A stretch of DNA of 64,000 nucleotides from Owenia fusiformis (GCA_903813345.2 CAIIXF020000009.1:26450740-26514739); one strand, 5' to 3'. Shown: positions 1 through 12,252, numbered from the stretch's first letter. Translations and numbers: made by a program. Notes: generated by a model from the letters alone, not told the origin.

Positions 1-512
1 TGTCTTCAAGATGCTATACTTACCCCTACTCAAATGAAGCCATAATCTAGCGTTTTGCCAGGTACCATATTTGCTATCTATCTCAAGATCCGGTCGATGG
101 ATTTTTATATTAAGCAGGATAACCAAAACCACGTTTGTATTCCCCTAGATTAAACCCCACTTAGGTAGCAACTGACAACACCATAGAATGAACTGTAGTT
201 TATTTTAAAGAATTTCCAGTTGTACTAAAGGAAGTGTACATTCTTTTTCTGTTTTTCTTAAGAATGGACACTCTGCAAGCTATCTAATTCCAATGTGGCA
301 CAAAAGACAAATGACAGTTGGGTTTCCATCATTTAGAAACAATACCCTACAAATGTCCATTCACTCTTCTTTTATTACTGTGTATTCTTTAAAATAAAAC
401 AATCCTAAATCAATTTGTATTGCTACGTGTACCTACAGTATTGATTTAAGATCATGTCACCATAAATCATGAGATATCCTGTTAAAATGCACGTCCATGA
501 AATACTAACTAC
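1..512. other. no recognised feature
   Basis: AT-rich sequence without a supportable coding region, RNA gene or terminal repeats. The stretch ends at the TA target dinucleotide (513-514) of the MITE that follows. Confidence 0.6.
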
Positions 513-514
513 TA

Positions 515-1431
515 CAGGGTGTTAAAAAAAACGCAACCCAAAGAAATCGCTATATCTCGAAAAATACTGGTTCAATTATGTTCATATTTTCAGGAAATGA
601 AGAAGAGACTGTATATGTTTAGCTCCTGTAAATGGTTAGTTGGAATACATGATCCCTTGGACACCTGCTCAAAAGACAGTTGTACTAGGAAAATACGAAA
701 AACGCAGTCAGCGGTGACTGCAACTGCAAAAAACTAAATTACTTCCTAACCATAGTGTTCTGGCTCTTCAAATTTGGCACATATCATCTTCATTCACTGT
801 TTGGTGAATCTGTAAAGTGAAATCAAAATCACTTCAGGGACTTTGCAGTCATGGTCAAAATTCTTTCAAATAGCAGTCAAACGCCCTGGTTCAGGCAGAC
901 TTAAGAAGGCATTTTGACCATAACTGTAAAGTCCCTTAAGTGATTTTGATGAAACTCCACAAATTCACCACACATTGAATGAGGATACTTTGAGCCAAAT
1001 CTGAAGTGCCAAAACACTATGGTTGGAAAGTTATTTGGTTTTATTGCTGTGGCAGTCACCTCTGACTGCGCTTTCATATTTTCCCAGTACAACTGTCATT
1101 TGAGCAGGTGTCCATCAAGGCATCATGTTTTACAACTTACAGACAACAGGAGCTATACATACACAGTCTCTTCTTACTTTCCTGAAAAAATGAAAATAAT
1201 TGAATTAGTATTTTCCAAGATATAGTGATTTTCCATTAGCGTTTTTCGTATTTTGCTAGTACAACTGTCTTTTGAGCAAGTGTCCAATACATCATGTTTT
1301 ACAACTAACTAACAACAGCGGCTATTCATACACAGTCTCCTCTTTCTTTCCAGAAAATATGAACATAATTGGATCAGTATTTTCCAAGATATAGCGATTT
1401 AATTGGGTTGCGTTTTTTTTTGAACACCCTG
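515..1431. mobile_element. TA-flanked mariner-like fold-back MITE
   Basis: The ends are inverted copies of each other: CAGGGTGTTAAAAAAAACGC at the left, and at the right a reverse complement starting CAGGGTGTTCAAAAAAAAAC. Both are bordered by TA (513-514 and 1432-1433), the target duplication of the Tc1/mariner superfamily. The inside is a long imperfect palindrome: the left half (about 540-740) recurs inverted at about 1060-1410. The right half itself contains a diverged duplication (about 1070-1230 against 1245-1410). The small open frames on both strands here are by-products of the palindrome. No transposase is visible, so this is a non-autonomous element. Superfamily assignment rests on the TA target and the CAGGGTG terminus and is inference. 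Confidence 0.8.
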
Positions 1432-1433
1432 TA

Positions 1434-2419
1434 TGATAAAGAACACATCAACATTTCCCGTCTCGTTGAACTATTCACAAACATCCCCAGCCAAACATAA
1501 GGATGCGATAATAGCACACCTGGGGATTTTCTAAAGATGTTTCTAAATCAAGAAAACCTGCTTTGTGCCAAGATCGAAATGACAACATAAGAATTAATCA
1601 TAAGTCACTATAGCAACACCTCCATGTTGTCACCTCTATCTCACCATGGTAATGTGACTTTAATTTCGAGGAACATGGCATCGTCATCAATGTGACATCT
1701 GTGCTCATGCTGATAAGTTGCATATGAATAATGATAGTCATAGGTCATGTTGTTGTGATTGCACAACTACGACATCAGGACACTCCGCAAGGGCATGATT
1801 GCAAGATCATAGAGAAATCAATCGATAATAGATGACGCCAGCACTCTTGTGTATGTTTTTTTGCCGTTTGATAACATATTACAAAATATTCCTAACAATT
1901 AGGCATTGATTCTTCCAGCGAGGCATGTGTGTGCAAATGAAATAGTTTTAGTTTGGTCAGCATGATGTATTTACGTTTTTAAAAAAACCGTTACCCATCT
2001 AATATTAAATATGTCCTTAACCAATAAGGTTTGATTGAAGAAAATTTGCACAATAAAGGTAAGTTCAATGTTCTTTAAGTTGACAAAGTTTCATTAATAC
2101 AGCATATGTATGGTCTTCTTGCTTGCAATTCAAATAATGTGCTCCAAATGGGCACCGTGCAAAAATTAGGCACAGGGAAATTAAATGATTAGGAACCAAC
2201 TGACCAAAATCCCCTGAAATTCAAAGAAATTTCCCTGCTGAGGAACCATCATATTTACTACTTGGAACCCTAAGCATTGATATTACTCTACCAATTCATG
2301 TTGTTAAAAAAAGCAAATTGCTTGGAGTTTTTAAGTTATGGAGAATTACAGCAATGGGGCATTTCCATTATTTCAAATCATTTTTATTTCTAAAAGAAAT
2401 CTACACACAGTATATAGAG
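1434..2419. other. no recognised feature
   Basis: About 1 kb of AT-rich sequence in which I see no gene, terminal repeat or tandem array. Confidence 0.5.
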
Positions 2420-2562
2420 ATTATCCTATATGAGGTTCAGGATATTGGGATTATCCCGAGGCCAATAAAATATATTTGCCCGAGGGCCGCAGGTCCCGAG
2501 GGAAAATATATTATATTGGCCAAGGGATAATCCCAATATACTGAACCGACTATAGGATAATA
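2420..2562. repeat. near-perfect 143-bp palindrome
   Basis: The left arm from ATTATCCTATA through GGATTATCCCGAGG and GCCAATAAAATATATTT is matched by the right arm read on the other strand, with the centre near 2488-2492 (GGGCCGCAGGTCCCG). A few mismatches separate the arms. It would form a long hairpin. It may be a short MITE or the terminus of a larger element; no target duplication is clear. Confidence 0.7.
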
Positions 2563-2850
2563 TGTTTATCCCATACCAATCTTGGTCATCTGGTTAACAT
2601 TGTTCAATCGTGGAAATATTTTAGAATATTCATGTCCAGTTTTGTTTTCTTGGCCGTGGGCGGATTTTCCTGTTCTCTCAAATATTCCCACATTTATTTT
2701 CCCAAATTTCTGATTGATTAAGTGGATGCTCCTTCTCTTTTTTAAACCATCAAACAGATCCCGATTGTCTTTGTTTTCTCCACTGTCGTTTACAGTCATT
2801 ACGCGAACGTTACAAATTATGAACAAATATGCGAGCAGCGATTGTGACGT

Positions 2851-2910
2851 AGCGGGCAGATATACTATATCTGCCCGCTCGGAGCGGGACGTAAAGCTAT
2901 ATCTGCCCGC
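2851..2910. repeat. GC-rich inverted and direct repeats (AGCGGGCAGATAT)
   Basis: AGCGGGCAGATAT is followed at once by its inverted copy ATATCTGCCCGCT (2867-2879), and ATATCTGCCCGCT recurs at 2899-2911. The GC content is far above the surroundings. It sits about 290 bp from the 2420-2562 palindrome, which has similarly GC-rich CCCGAGGG blocks, and both may belong to one degenerate element. Function unknown. Confidence 0.55.
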
Positions 2911-2911
2911 T

Positions 2912-4328
2912 GATGAAAATATAAGTTTTTACAAACCGGCTTTATGCACCTGTAACACGTCCAAGTATGGGATAAACACAATTATTTCACTTATAATATC
3001 GTTAAAATGTCAGAAAAATATAGGATATCGACTGTTGCAATCATTAGATGAAATAATGAACTATATTTTCAGTTTGTGGTGACATATTGTAATGGTCTCC
3101 GTTTTTTTTGTGACGGCGGTTGGTGGTTGGCGTCTGTAACAAATTCTAAACTTCCAACAACTTAACAAATACTGTTTAGACTGACTTCATTTTTTCAAAA
3201 TCATCTACAAGTTCTCAGAAGTTCAAATCTGACTTTAGATTTGAGATTTTACCTTCAATGACCTTCTGAAGGTCAAAGGGGGGTTGTATAATTGTGTAAT
3301 ACATCTCAATAATATATCTCATAATAATACATCTTAAAAGATGCCTCGTCTGCCTCTGGCTACGCTAGATCAAATATTTACTGAAATGTGCCTAATTAGA
3401 ACATCTCTTTTTTATCAACTATTATGCATTTATCTCGCGCAAATGATTGCAACCTCGACAATCTTGCTATCAGGTTTATTTCGAAAATTTAAAGCAAATG
3501 TATACAATATTAGGTGTCCATGGCAATAGACATTACAAAATGTTCGAAAATCATCGTCTGCAAATAGGATAATTGGCGCGAAATGAGATTGCGTGATATT
3601 TTTTAGTATCTGTAAAATCGCCATTTGGGCACGATTGGCTACAATTATGTTGTTAAACATAAAACCGAACAAACGATAAAGATTAGATACCGAGACAAAT
3701 GGTTTTCGAGATGAGACTAATTGACTATTTAGGTTATAAATTAAGGAATTCATTTTTTATCAATAATTCGACAAGTTGGAGCCCCTAGAGGATCGGCCCT
3801 TTAATGGGGATCAATTGGTGAAATTCTGAGAGGTTATGATATCCCCATAACTCATATTTAAGATGTGACCGTTGGGTAGACTTAACTACAATTAACATGC
3901 TTGTGGCAAGTTTATGAATACGATAAGTCAAAAATAGTTTAGCAAGTTATTTCCGCACAAATATTTTCTGAACATCCTCCTTCACAAGTTTCAGACTAAT
4001 TATTTTTTAGTATGTGTTGAAAGCTGATAGAAATAACTAAGACCAACATTTGAACACAAAACGGTAACTCTGTTACGTTCCAAGTAGCATGGATCATTGT
4101 GCAACAGCATCTCCACGTCTTTTACTACGTTTTATTGTACGCAATTCTAAAAGTTGCTCTATTTAATTAACTATCGGAGGTATAACTGTATCAAACTTTC
4201 TAAAAGTAATAATGGCAGGGCCAAAGTACACATACACGTAGGCTGTTGTAGAATCCATACATAGTAGGTAATTTAAGATACCTCTAAAGCCGGCCTGTGG
4301 AATTAATGTAAAACATTTTCAAAGTTAT
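2912..4328. other. putative first-intron sequence of receptor copy 1; no exon recognised
   Basis: This is downstream, in the minus-strand sense, of the first receptor exon, so it should be intron if the gene continues leftwards. I looked for TM4-TM7 coding sequence on the minus strand (W in TM4, FxxCWxP, NPxxY) and recognised none. The minus-strand frame at 3430-3753 does not resemble a receptor. Exons too short to stand out cannot be excluded by eye. Confidence 0.4.
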
Positions 4329-4334
4329 ACGTAC
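4329..4334 (-). other. splice donor of receptor copy 1 exon (GTACGT)
   Basis: On the minus strand the exon ends ...GGA ATC GAT CG and continues GTACGTATAA. Taking GTACGT as the donor leaves a phase-2 intron inside the Arg codon of DRY. The other copy has AG followed by GTACGTATG at the identical codon, which supports the choice. Confidence 0.8.
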
Positions 4335-4837
4335 CGATCGATTCCTATGGCCATATTAGTATAGACGCTGACACTGACGCTAAAGACGCTCATGAAGAGC
4401 ACGATCGGGCACATGTACGTACCAAACACCCAGCGTCCAAGCATGGACATCGTGAAAGTAAACGGGATGCAGAAACTCGCCATAAAGATATCACTAATGG
4501 CTAAATTAACAAGAAAAATACTCAAGTCTGTTTTTGAGCGGTGTCCACACAGGAGAACTATGATAACGACAGCGTTCCCAATAATCGCCAAAAGAGTGGA
4601 CGCCGAGTACAAACTCACGAGTACAATCTGTGAAAGCTGATCTACCTCGAGAGGAAATTCAAAATCTTTAAACATAAATGAGAAATTGTGAGTTTCGTTT
4701 GAATAAAAATTTGGATGCAACAAACTGTACATATCATCGGATAAATCCAAATCCATCGGCTTATCATATCCAAATAGCACATTGGCGTTTCTCGTATCAT
4801 TTTCAACATCATATCCAGGCATGCTATAGTTATCCAT
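4335..4837 (-). CDS. neuropeptide-type class A GPCR, first coding exon (copy 1: N-terminus to TM3)
   Basis: Encodes 167 codons plus two bases of a rhodopsin-family receptor. An acidic extracellular N-terminus of about 67 residues carries sequons (NYS, NDT, NET, NFS). TM1 contains the GN motif (AIIGNAVVIIVLL), TM2 reads FLVNLAISDIFMASFC with the conserved Asp, the first extracellular loop has GRWVFG, and TM3 runs from the disulfide Cys in TYMCPIV to GIDR. The start chosen is the ATG at 4837 (MDNYSM): it has a purine at -3 and G at +4 and matches the start of copy 2 (MDNF). An in-frame ATG at 4846 has a weak context. The exon ends in the Arg codon of DRY at a splice donor, an intron position known from many neuropeptide receptors. 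The features resemble the NPY/NPFF/tachykinin-like group, but the ligand cannot be told. TM4-TM7 exons are not recognised in the window, so the entry is partial. Confidence 0.85.
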
Positions 4838-5465
4838 GTCTGTCATATATCTAGAGTCCAAAGTTCAGATTTATTCAACTGTAGTAGTCCTACCAGCTCC
4901 AATAAAACAATATATTTCCATTATCATTATATGATGTCAATCCACCAATCTACAACCCAGTATATGAAACATTTTAATCTAATTAGCCACCGTAAATTTA
5001 TGTCCGAATCGTGAGTTGTAAATTAAATAAGTATAGTATAGTTTTCTTGTTGCACTAGCGAGTTGCTGTGTGGTTGCAATAGAGTGATTGCATCCGATGA
5101 AGAACGCCAGACTTATGCTTAGGCCTAATACTAATTGAAGTAAGACAGATAGCTTAAACTGATTGGGTAATGCAGAGATATTTATATATGTAATAATTAC
5201 ATCGATATTCCACCACATGGTTGCTAATTAAAATAGGGATTAATATGTAAACAAAGCGAATAAAACAATGATAAGTGTCTCCAAGAATCCTTTTATATAA
5301 TATAAGGCAAACTCGCAAGTGAGTGTAGCGTTCACACCGTGGTTTAAACTGAACACAAACGTAATCAAAGTGTCCATCAAAAAGGTGTTCGTCCTTTTGT
5401 TATGGGAATTAAAATTAAAACCATTGCTTGGGTTTATATTTATTACTTCATTTAAATTTACAATA
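4838..5465 (-). other. 5' flank of receptor copy 1, diverged duplicate of 35793-36215
   Basis: Upstream of the start codon this segment shares recognisable blocks with the flank of the second receptor exon, in the same order: AATAGAG followed by GAAGAACG, a block around GATTGG.TAATG, a block around TAATnATTACAT, and GTAAACAAAG. The duplication therefore included upstream DNA that probably carries the 5' UTR or promoter. No TATA box or initiator can be assigned. Element R1 begins about 630 bp upstream of the ATG. Confidence 0.55.
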
Positions 5466-7951
5466 ATACCCCCCTATGGCACCAAACTAGTTTTCAGCCG
5501 TTTTTTCAGGTCCTACAAAAAGTCATAAAACGGGCTAAATCTGACTGTGGTCGGGAAATAAGTCAAAAATGATTGGCTACTTCGTTGATAAATAGTCTTT
5601 AATACGTCCATCATTCGCAGTTCGTTCAGATTGCAGCATGTCAGTGTGCACACGTATGTTGCAATTCATATCCCATTGCACAACGTCGTAAATAGGCAAT
5701 TCCTGGTAGGGTCGAAGTATGGCAATAGACTAGATGCGAGTAGAAATAAATAGAGGATGTTCCTTTTATTCCATAGTTAAAGTCATCATCAGAATCGTCG
5801 GAAATTAAGTTATTTAATTCGAATTTCCAAACGATCCGGCGATGTTGACTCTTAGCCTCGTTTTGAGTCTGAAGTAGCAAAAGTCCATAAACCATCGCAT
5901 ACGGTCGTATGTCATGGCTAAAAAACCGTATGTTATGGTTAAGTGAAAATTTGTCAAAAATATCATATTTTACTACTGATTACAAAAATACCGTTTTTAT
6001 TTTCACATGTTATCCTATGAATATCATGCTAACTATGGAATAATCTTGATTTACGTCATTGAATATTCAAAATTCTGTCAAAGTGATGTCATATTTGAAA
6101 TCTAAGCTATTAGTAAAAGTGCTAGTACACAAAAAATATGGTTTTGAATTTTTTTTATCAACTTTAAACAAATTTAATTTTCTTGAAAATGTGACTTCTA
6201 GTTCGAGAGATTCCCTCTGGACCACATGTTATAAAATACAACAAAAAGTTAAATATATTTTCTTGTATTGGACAGATAACATTTTATTTTACTGGACACA
6301 TTTTAATTTGCATAACTATATGATACATAAGGGTGATATGAAAATTGAACCACTAAAACAGATGAATATTAAGTTAAAAGGAACCCTCTACTATACCCGC
6401 CATGCTATCTGACCCGAACGAACCACTTGTGGTGAAACTGGCTGGCTACCTACTACCTACTCGCAGATACGCTCGTAGTCTAGTTGGTCATCTCGTTTGA
6501 AGTACGTTATCATACGATCTAATTACAGAATGGTTCAAAATTGCACGTTCATAAATAGACCGTAGAAAGTCGCACATAGTTTGAAACCAGTACGGCAACG
6601 TTTTGAAGAACTCAGAACTAATATGGTGTGATAGCTATATTTGCAAACTCGTTCATTAGCAGCCTCTATTCCGTCTACACAATGTACCCAAGCAGTTCTA
6701 TTACGTCCTTAATCAGTTTAATTTCCTGGTGGCCGTCATGTTGCAATCAGAACGGCTGGCAGTACTGGCAACGTACGTGTAGTTATGACGAGCTTGCATA
6801 CTACGAACGGAACGGTCGTACCTCAATCCTACAGGGAAGTATTATTACGCTGTGTAGCCAGGCGTGACTAATGAAAAAATCGCACAGGGTATTATTGCAA
6901 TTAGGATATGAGCAAATTATAAACATGTACGAATTAGGGTATTTTACCATTTAACACATTCATTGATGCGATAAACGATGCCACGCGATGATGCATGAAA
7001 CTGTTGAATTTACACATTCTTCATCAGTTTTGCTTATTGTAAATAATTTTCTAGTGGTTTTAATTGTTTAATTTTACTATTTGGTCACTTTCATTGCTGG
7101 ATCATGCTAGAAATTTAACATTTTGCCTTAAATCACCGCCCCATTAGCGGGCCCACAAGCAGCAGCTACACACTCTCTCTGAAGTATATAACAGTTCTTG
7201 GAGGTGGCATGTACAGTACTGGTATATGCCATATAAGCCAGATATTTTTTCATTCTATAATTAGGATGTCATTTTTATCATAAATTGTAGCATACGGTTT
7301 CGTAGCCTTTTACGTTAATCTTAAACTCATTTTGCAATACGCATTACCTATACGCATCCGTGACAAACACACGGATAGGGATAGGTACACGCTAATCTTA
7401 ACCTCTCTATTCTGTAGACGAGATGAGCGCGTACGCCTAATTTAACCCGATCTAAACTTGATAGCAACGTACTGCATAAGTATTATTAAAAACTACTTAT
7501 AAACAGTTAGCAAAAATATTTATCACACCAAACCAGTTTTAATTTGTTCACTTTCTGCAAAAAGTTTTCGAACAGGTTTTACAACTGTGTGAGAACGGAA
7601 TTAACGTTGCTGCAACTTTTTACGGTCTATTTATGAACTTCATAGGGGTGCTCGTACTGGAAGATGATTAAGAATTTTGAACCAATTCAAAATTCGATGG
7701 CGATGGCGACCATACCGTTCTGTAATTAGATCGTGTGATACATACTTCAAACGAGATGACCTACTAGACTACCAACATAATTGCCGTTTCGACCCTACTG
7801 GGGACGCGTTATCGACGTTGCCATCGGGTATCAATTGCTTATGCCTGGGTCACATTTGCTCCGATTCATAGGCCGGCGCCCGGCCGATTGAGTATTCTGG
7901 TCAAAACTTACAATTTTGAACAACGGTTGAGAACTAGTTTAGTGTCATAGG
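5466..7951. mobile_element. fold-back inverted-repeat element, family R copy 1 (R1)
   Basis: The left end contains GCACCAAACTAGTTTT (about 5477) and the right end its inverted counterpart GAGAACTAGTTTAGTGTCAT (7929-7948). Internally, 6478-6640 (TCTAGTTGGTCATCTCGTTT onward) recurs inverted at about 7520-7770, giving a long stem. The same terminal sequence bounds a second copy at 43923-51350. The 5' part (5500-5640) aligns with 43950-44021 joined to 50672-50730, and provides an empty site for the 6.65-kb element there. No protein is recognisable. The exact outer ends and the target duplication are uncertain because this copy is diverged. Confidence 0.65.
7836..7915. mobile_element. end fragment of the Harbinger-like family found at 12944-14622
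   Basis: TTA followed by TGCCTGGGTCACAT and GCTCCGAT..GGCCGGCGCCCGGCCGAT matches the left end of the 12944-14622 element, including a TTA just outside the terminus. Only about 75 bp remain and no right terminus follows, so this is a truncated copy lying inside R1. Confidence 0.6.
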
Positions 7952-10187
7952 GGGCCAGCTACGCAATCTGCACAAAGTAGTTACGTCACATACCCTTTGA
8001 CAGAAAGAAGGGATCGTTTCATTGAACAGGGAAGCTCATATTTCATCGCTACTCGGGAAACACAGGGAGAAAGACGATACTATGTTTGATTAATGCAATA
8101 AATTAATAAATACTATTTATCTAGCACCCTCAAGCCTTGTATATAAAAAATATTATATCATAAAACAGTATGCAACAAAATACACCATTGAATGCAACTT
8201 TGGATGCGTTGTTTGTTGCTGCTATCATAACGAATAGTACCGTGCGTACTGGGCTTGAATGGTGTAGCTCAAAAAAAGAAAAGTGAATGATAGCTAAAAT
8301 GGATGACAATAAAAAAGCAGAAAGATAATTTTGTAGAAATTTTTACAAAATTATTTGATAAAACTATTATGACCTGTGACGTATGTCTTAACAATTTACT
8401 TATAAAGTTATAAAGTCCAAAAGTGAATTTTCCGCGACTAAAATCGTTGCCATATTTACAAAATAGATGAGCTTTTGAACCGGGACTTTTAAGGGATTTC
8501 TGTATTGGATCCGGATGAAGAAGAACCAAAATATCTTAAAACGGGAATCCTATCGACCCAGGCTTTTAAGCGTGTCAATTTTGTTATTACTGACGGAGAG
8601 ACAGATAAACAATTCAAATCAATGACCGACAATAATTTTAAGATGACTTTACAAAATTATCTCACGAAACTACTCTTTACAGTGACTTTGGGTTTTTAGA
8701 ATGCAAGTCACGAAAGACTATTGTTATTGTTGACTGACAGATGGACATGGGTGTTAATAAGTAAATTTTGAAAATATATTTTTGTCATTCATTAAGATAT
8801 GTATTTATATTTATTTATTTTGAAAAAAGGTTTCAGTTTGAAAACAAGTACTTTTAAAAACATTTATCTATTACTATTTAAATGATTCGACATTTTAACA
8901 ACAAAGGCTAAGAATTTCATTCAGCAAACTTTCCACTTTATTTACTCTGTAAAACACCATATTCGATTTATCCATCCAATGTAGAGCTAAGCCTCGTAAT
9001 CAGGAAGGTTTCTCGTTTATGATGGCCTTATTGAAAGGCTCACATACAAGAAACTTCTTAGCACAAGTGGCAAGGGGAAAGGACCAAAAACTGTAAAGAA
9101 ACCAAGCGAGAAAGGGAAACTCTGAGTATAAACCTGTATGATGTAACGTGAAAAGAAATAATGTCTAATACCTTTTTTTCTCTCCAATCGAAATTCAATA
9201 TCGCAAGGCCAGGACCAGCAACACCAAGGGACATTTCATTCATACTTTAATCATTACAACACACGTTGAAGAACTAATTGATAGTTGAGATTTTTTATTT
9301 TGTTCATGTTTCATTACTAATCTAGTGATCCTTATCATCAAATGTGTTCTTGCTATATATATACTACAATGTAATATGTAATGTGGTGTAAACTGCACAG
9401 TATACGCCAAGCGTCTTGTGCAAACCTTGTTATTCAAATTGTAATAATTATAATATGAAAATAAATATAACATAACATAGCCAATATAATCATAACATTA
9501 AAAATAGTTGTAGATACTGGAACTCCTAAAAGAGCATTCTGATGTGGGTAGGTGAAATCTAGTCTCCAAGGCCATAGGCAACTCAAAGGGTTAACATCCA
9601 TTCGCATAGCCGTCCATGAAACACATTCAAATAATTCACCGAATTGTCACATGGACAAGTGAAAAGTGCCAAGTGAAAACATTATGAGTTCAACTCGTTC
9701 AAGAAATCCACCTCAATTTCTGATTGGCCAGACAAGATACAACATCATATTAATTGAGTGTGATGGGAAACATGTACTTGATTGGTCATGATCAAGGATA
9801 TCAAGATATCCCTTGAAAAATGAAGCAGAAATGCCACTGACTCAGACTTAAGATGGTGTCTAAGCATGAATTGGTACAAATATAAATATATAAATGTACC
9901 ACAGGTTATAGTAACTCAAAAATGTTCAAGAAGTATTGTACAATTCTTTAAAACAGTCAATATTGAAATATTTAATATTTAATTGTTATAACAATCATAT
10001 TTAAAAGTGTAAAACACATGGTGATGTACCATTTCAAAACCAAAGGTGGAATCAAACAGTACCCTCCTGCAAAATCCGCACGATCCAGTTAAAATCAAAT
10101 ACAGGTACAATAGGTCATAAAACTGCATGTCTAAATCATAATTTACGAGAATTATCCTCTCTGTTTATGGTATATTAAGTCCAGTGG
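7952..10187. other. no recognised feature
   Basis: AT-rich DNA. Small open frames (for example 8505-8699 on the plus strand, which begins at TTG, and 8269-8529 on the minus strand) lack family features, and I do not call them genes. No terminal repeats found. Confidence 0.45.
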
Positions 10188-10385
10188 CTGATCAGGGGGG
10201 CTCAACAATTTTGTAGGGCCTCAAAAATGGACCTCTCGGGCTAATTTATCACAAATGGGCCTTAATGTTTTCAAAATTTTGGCCCAGCTTTTGGTTATAG
10301 TGGCCCAAATGTTTTTTCGCGCACACGCAGATTTTTTTCCAAACTCAAAATTTGGGCCCCTCCCAAATATTAACACATATTAACC
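10188..10385. repeat. diverged, one-ended copy of the 11249-11445 MITE family
   Basis: Begins CCAGTGGCTGATCAGGGGGG and contains GGGCCT/GGCCC-rich blocks with TTCAAAATTTTGGCCCA, like the element 1 kb to the right. The matching right terminus is not visible, so the end is approximate. Confidence 0.5.
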
Positions 10386-11243
10386 TACCTACCCACTGAA
10401 CAGCTTATCTGAAGTTTCTTCTTAAACTGGCACACAGTTGAGATGTCAATTTGTGTGTAGTCTCACCAACAATATAGAGGCATGTGTAAGTATCCTAAAA
10501 ACACAGATGATGTGAAACACATTCCGCTAGCTGAATATACTAACAAGAATAAGCTAGGTCGATGGACTACGAGATAGAGCCTTCGTGAAAAAATTTCCAA
10601 AATCTAACGATTTTTTACCGGATTGTGCGGATTTTGCAGGAGAATGCTATTTGATTCCTACCTGTGAAAACAAGGAAGTTTGAATCCGTACATTGCAATG
10701 ATGCTATCAAGTACCCTTAGAATGATATAAGCTATAAAACTAACCCAAAACTAAATTGCCCGACTTATTCTGTTTAAATCGAAGCCATTAAATGAGACAG
10801 TTGTCTTGCAGCATTTACCAGACGCCTTCCTGATCAGACATTGTCGCGTACTAAATGATTTCATGTATGTCATTAATGTAATCCCAGGTGGCTCAATTTT
10901 CTCGTACAGTACGTTGATAAAATATAAGGCAAATTATGCAGTGAAACGTAAGATTAAAATGAGTGAATGTCATAGAATGTCCATGTAATATGGACATATC
11001 AATCAAAGGCTATCGATATCGCATGGTAACGAACCAGTGTTAGACTGTAAAGCAGAAGATTTATAGCTAATTAATACGGGAGTACACATCGAATATATTC
11101 ACAGCGGTACTCTTTGAAACTTTGATCTGAAATATTTTCAAAATGTAAATGGTGAGACCAATTCTTGACCGTATTGTTATTTCTATGTGAATTAGTTATA
11201 ACGATCCTGATAGCTAGCAACAGCACGACTACCCTAACTTATA
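10386..11243. other. no recognised feature
   Basis: No gene or terminal repeats recognised. The words TTTACCAGACGCCTTCCT (about 10815) recur near 38197, which may mark a short dispersed repeat. Confidence 0.4.
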
Positions 11244-11248
11244 GCTTC

Positions 11249-11445
11249 CAGTGGCGGATCCTGGAACCAACAGGGGGGGCCCAAATTTGATGTCAGAGAA
11301 AAAACCTCCGCAAAAAATTTTGGGCCCCTAAAACGGAAAAGTGGGCCCAGATTTTGAAAATTTGAGGCCCATTTTCTTCAAAATTTGGCCTAAAATTAAA
11401 AAAATAAGGGCCCGGGCCCCATGCCCCCCCCCGGATCCGCCATAG
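11249..11445. mobile_element. short MITE with CAGTGGCGGATCC-type ends
   Basis: The left end CAGTGGCGGATCC is answered on the right by GGATCCGCCATAG. The pentamer GCTTC flanks both sides (11244-11248 and 11446-11450). Alternatively ATAGCTTC and ATAGGCTTC could be an imperfect 8-bp duplication, which would fit a hAT element better. The inside is a run of GGGCCC, AAATTT and TTTTGGGCC words without coding potential. Confidence 0.7.
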
Positions 11446-11889
11446 GCTTCGTTAACAAGGTCGGTAGAACATTGAGCTTCGGATCTGAGGACCTTAGCTT
11501 CGATGGTCTTTGGTAACTACATAATTTCGTTCATGTTTGTATCTGGCTTTAGACACCATGCTCTGCATTGGTCATTTACCGGAGCGCACTCTCGGGTTAT
11601 TACATCGGTGTCGGAAGATAATTTTAATTCATTCTGTCATTTTGGCCTATATGTGTGACTTGGTCAAGGCGTAAAATGATAACACTTAAGGATTTAAGCA
11701 CTGGCCTCGATTCTGTATTGGTTAACACAGCGAGCCTATTGGATCGGCTGGACGTCTGTCCGTCCGTCGGTCCGTAAATATTGACTGCACAAATAGAACT
11801 GACCTGTTATCGTCATTTCCCAATTTCGTCTTGTTTCCGAAAAATTGCCAGTTTTGACGTAAAGACAATGTTGTTACAATTTACTGTGT

Positions 11890-12145
11890 GAACACGTTCA
11901 ATAACCAATTTTATAAATATCTCATTTGGCATTGAAATGGATCTCAGAGCCATTGTTTTATGAATATTGGATCGAGTAACTTCAATAATGTTACCATAAT
12001 TTTGAAATGAAGATGTTAAACTGATGTTAATTTGAAATAAACACCATCTCCGGGATTTCAAATGCTACTTTGCGCATGCGCGGCCCTGAGAGAACAACTG
12101 CTCGTGATTGTTCATGTTATCACATCCTGCAATTTGATTGGACAT
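11890..12145. repeat. dispersed repeat, second copy at 59204-59466
   Basis: From CACGTTC through GAAATGGATCTCA, GGATCGAGTAACTTCAATA, TGCGCATGCGC and CAATTTGATTG, this stretch aligns nearly end to end with 59204-59466 with scattered substitutions. The small minus-strand frame over it is not conserved as protein. Element type unknown. Confidence 0.7.
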
Positions 12146-12194
12146 TATATACTGATGGGTGTGATTTAAATAAATTATGTTCATGAGTACGAAA

Positions 12195-12252
12195 GAATAT
12201 GATAGTAGAGAGATTTCGCACATAAGTGAAGTACAACTTATACGTATACGTA
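12195..12252. repeat. left arm of an inverted repeat enclosing the 12.8-14.7 kb nest
   Basis: GATAGTAGAGAGATTTCGCAC followed by GAAGTACAACTTATACGTAT is the inverted counterpart of 14694-14757. The two arms flank the MITE-Harbinger nest, which suggests an older fold-back element that received later insertions. Confidence 0.55.

Noticed and set aside
4392-4640. Plus-strand reading frame opposite the receptor exon (and its twin at 35338-35613)
   Set aside because: Antisense shadow of the conserved TM1-TM3 coding sequence; present in both copies only because the DNA is identical.
4838-4861. Start of receptor copy 1 at TTG (4861) or at the ATG at 4846
   Set aside because: TTG is not a usual start in animals and the ATG at 4846 has a weak context. 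The ATG at 4837 matches the start of copy 2 and has a strong context.
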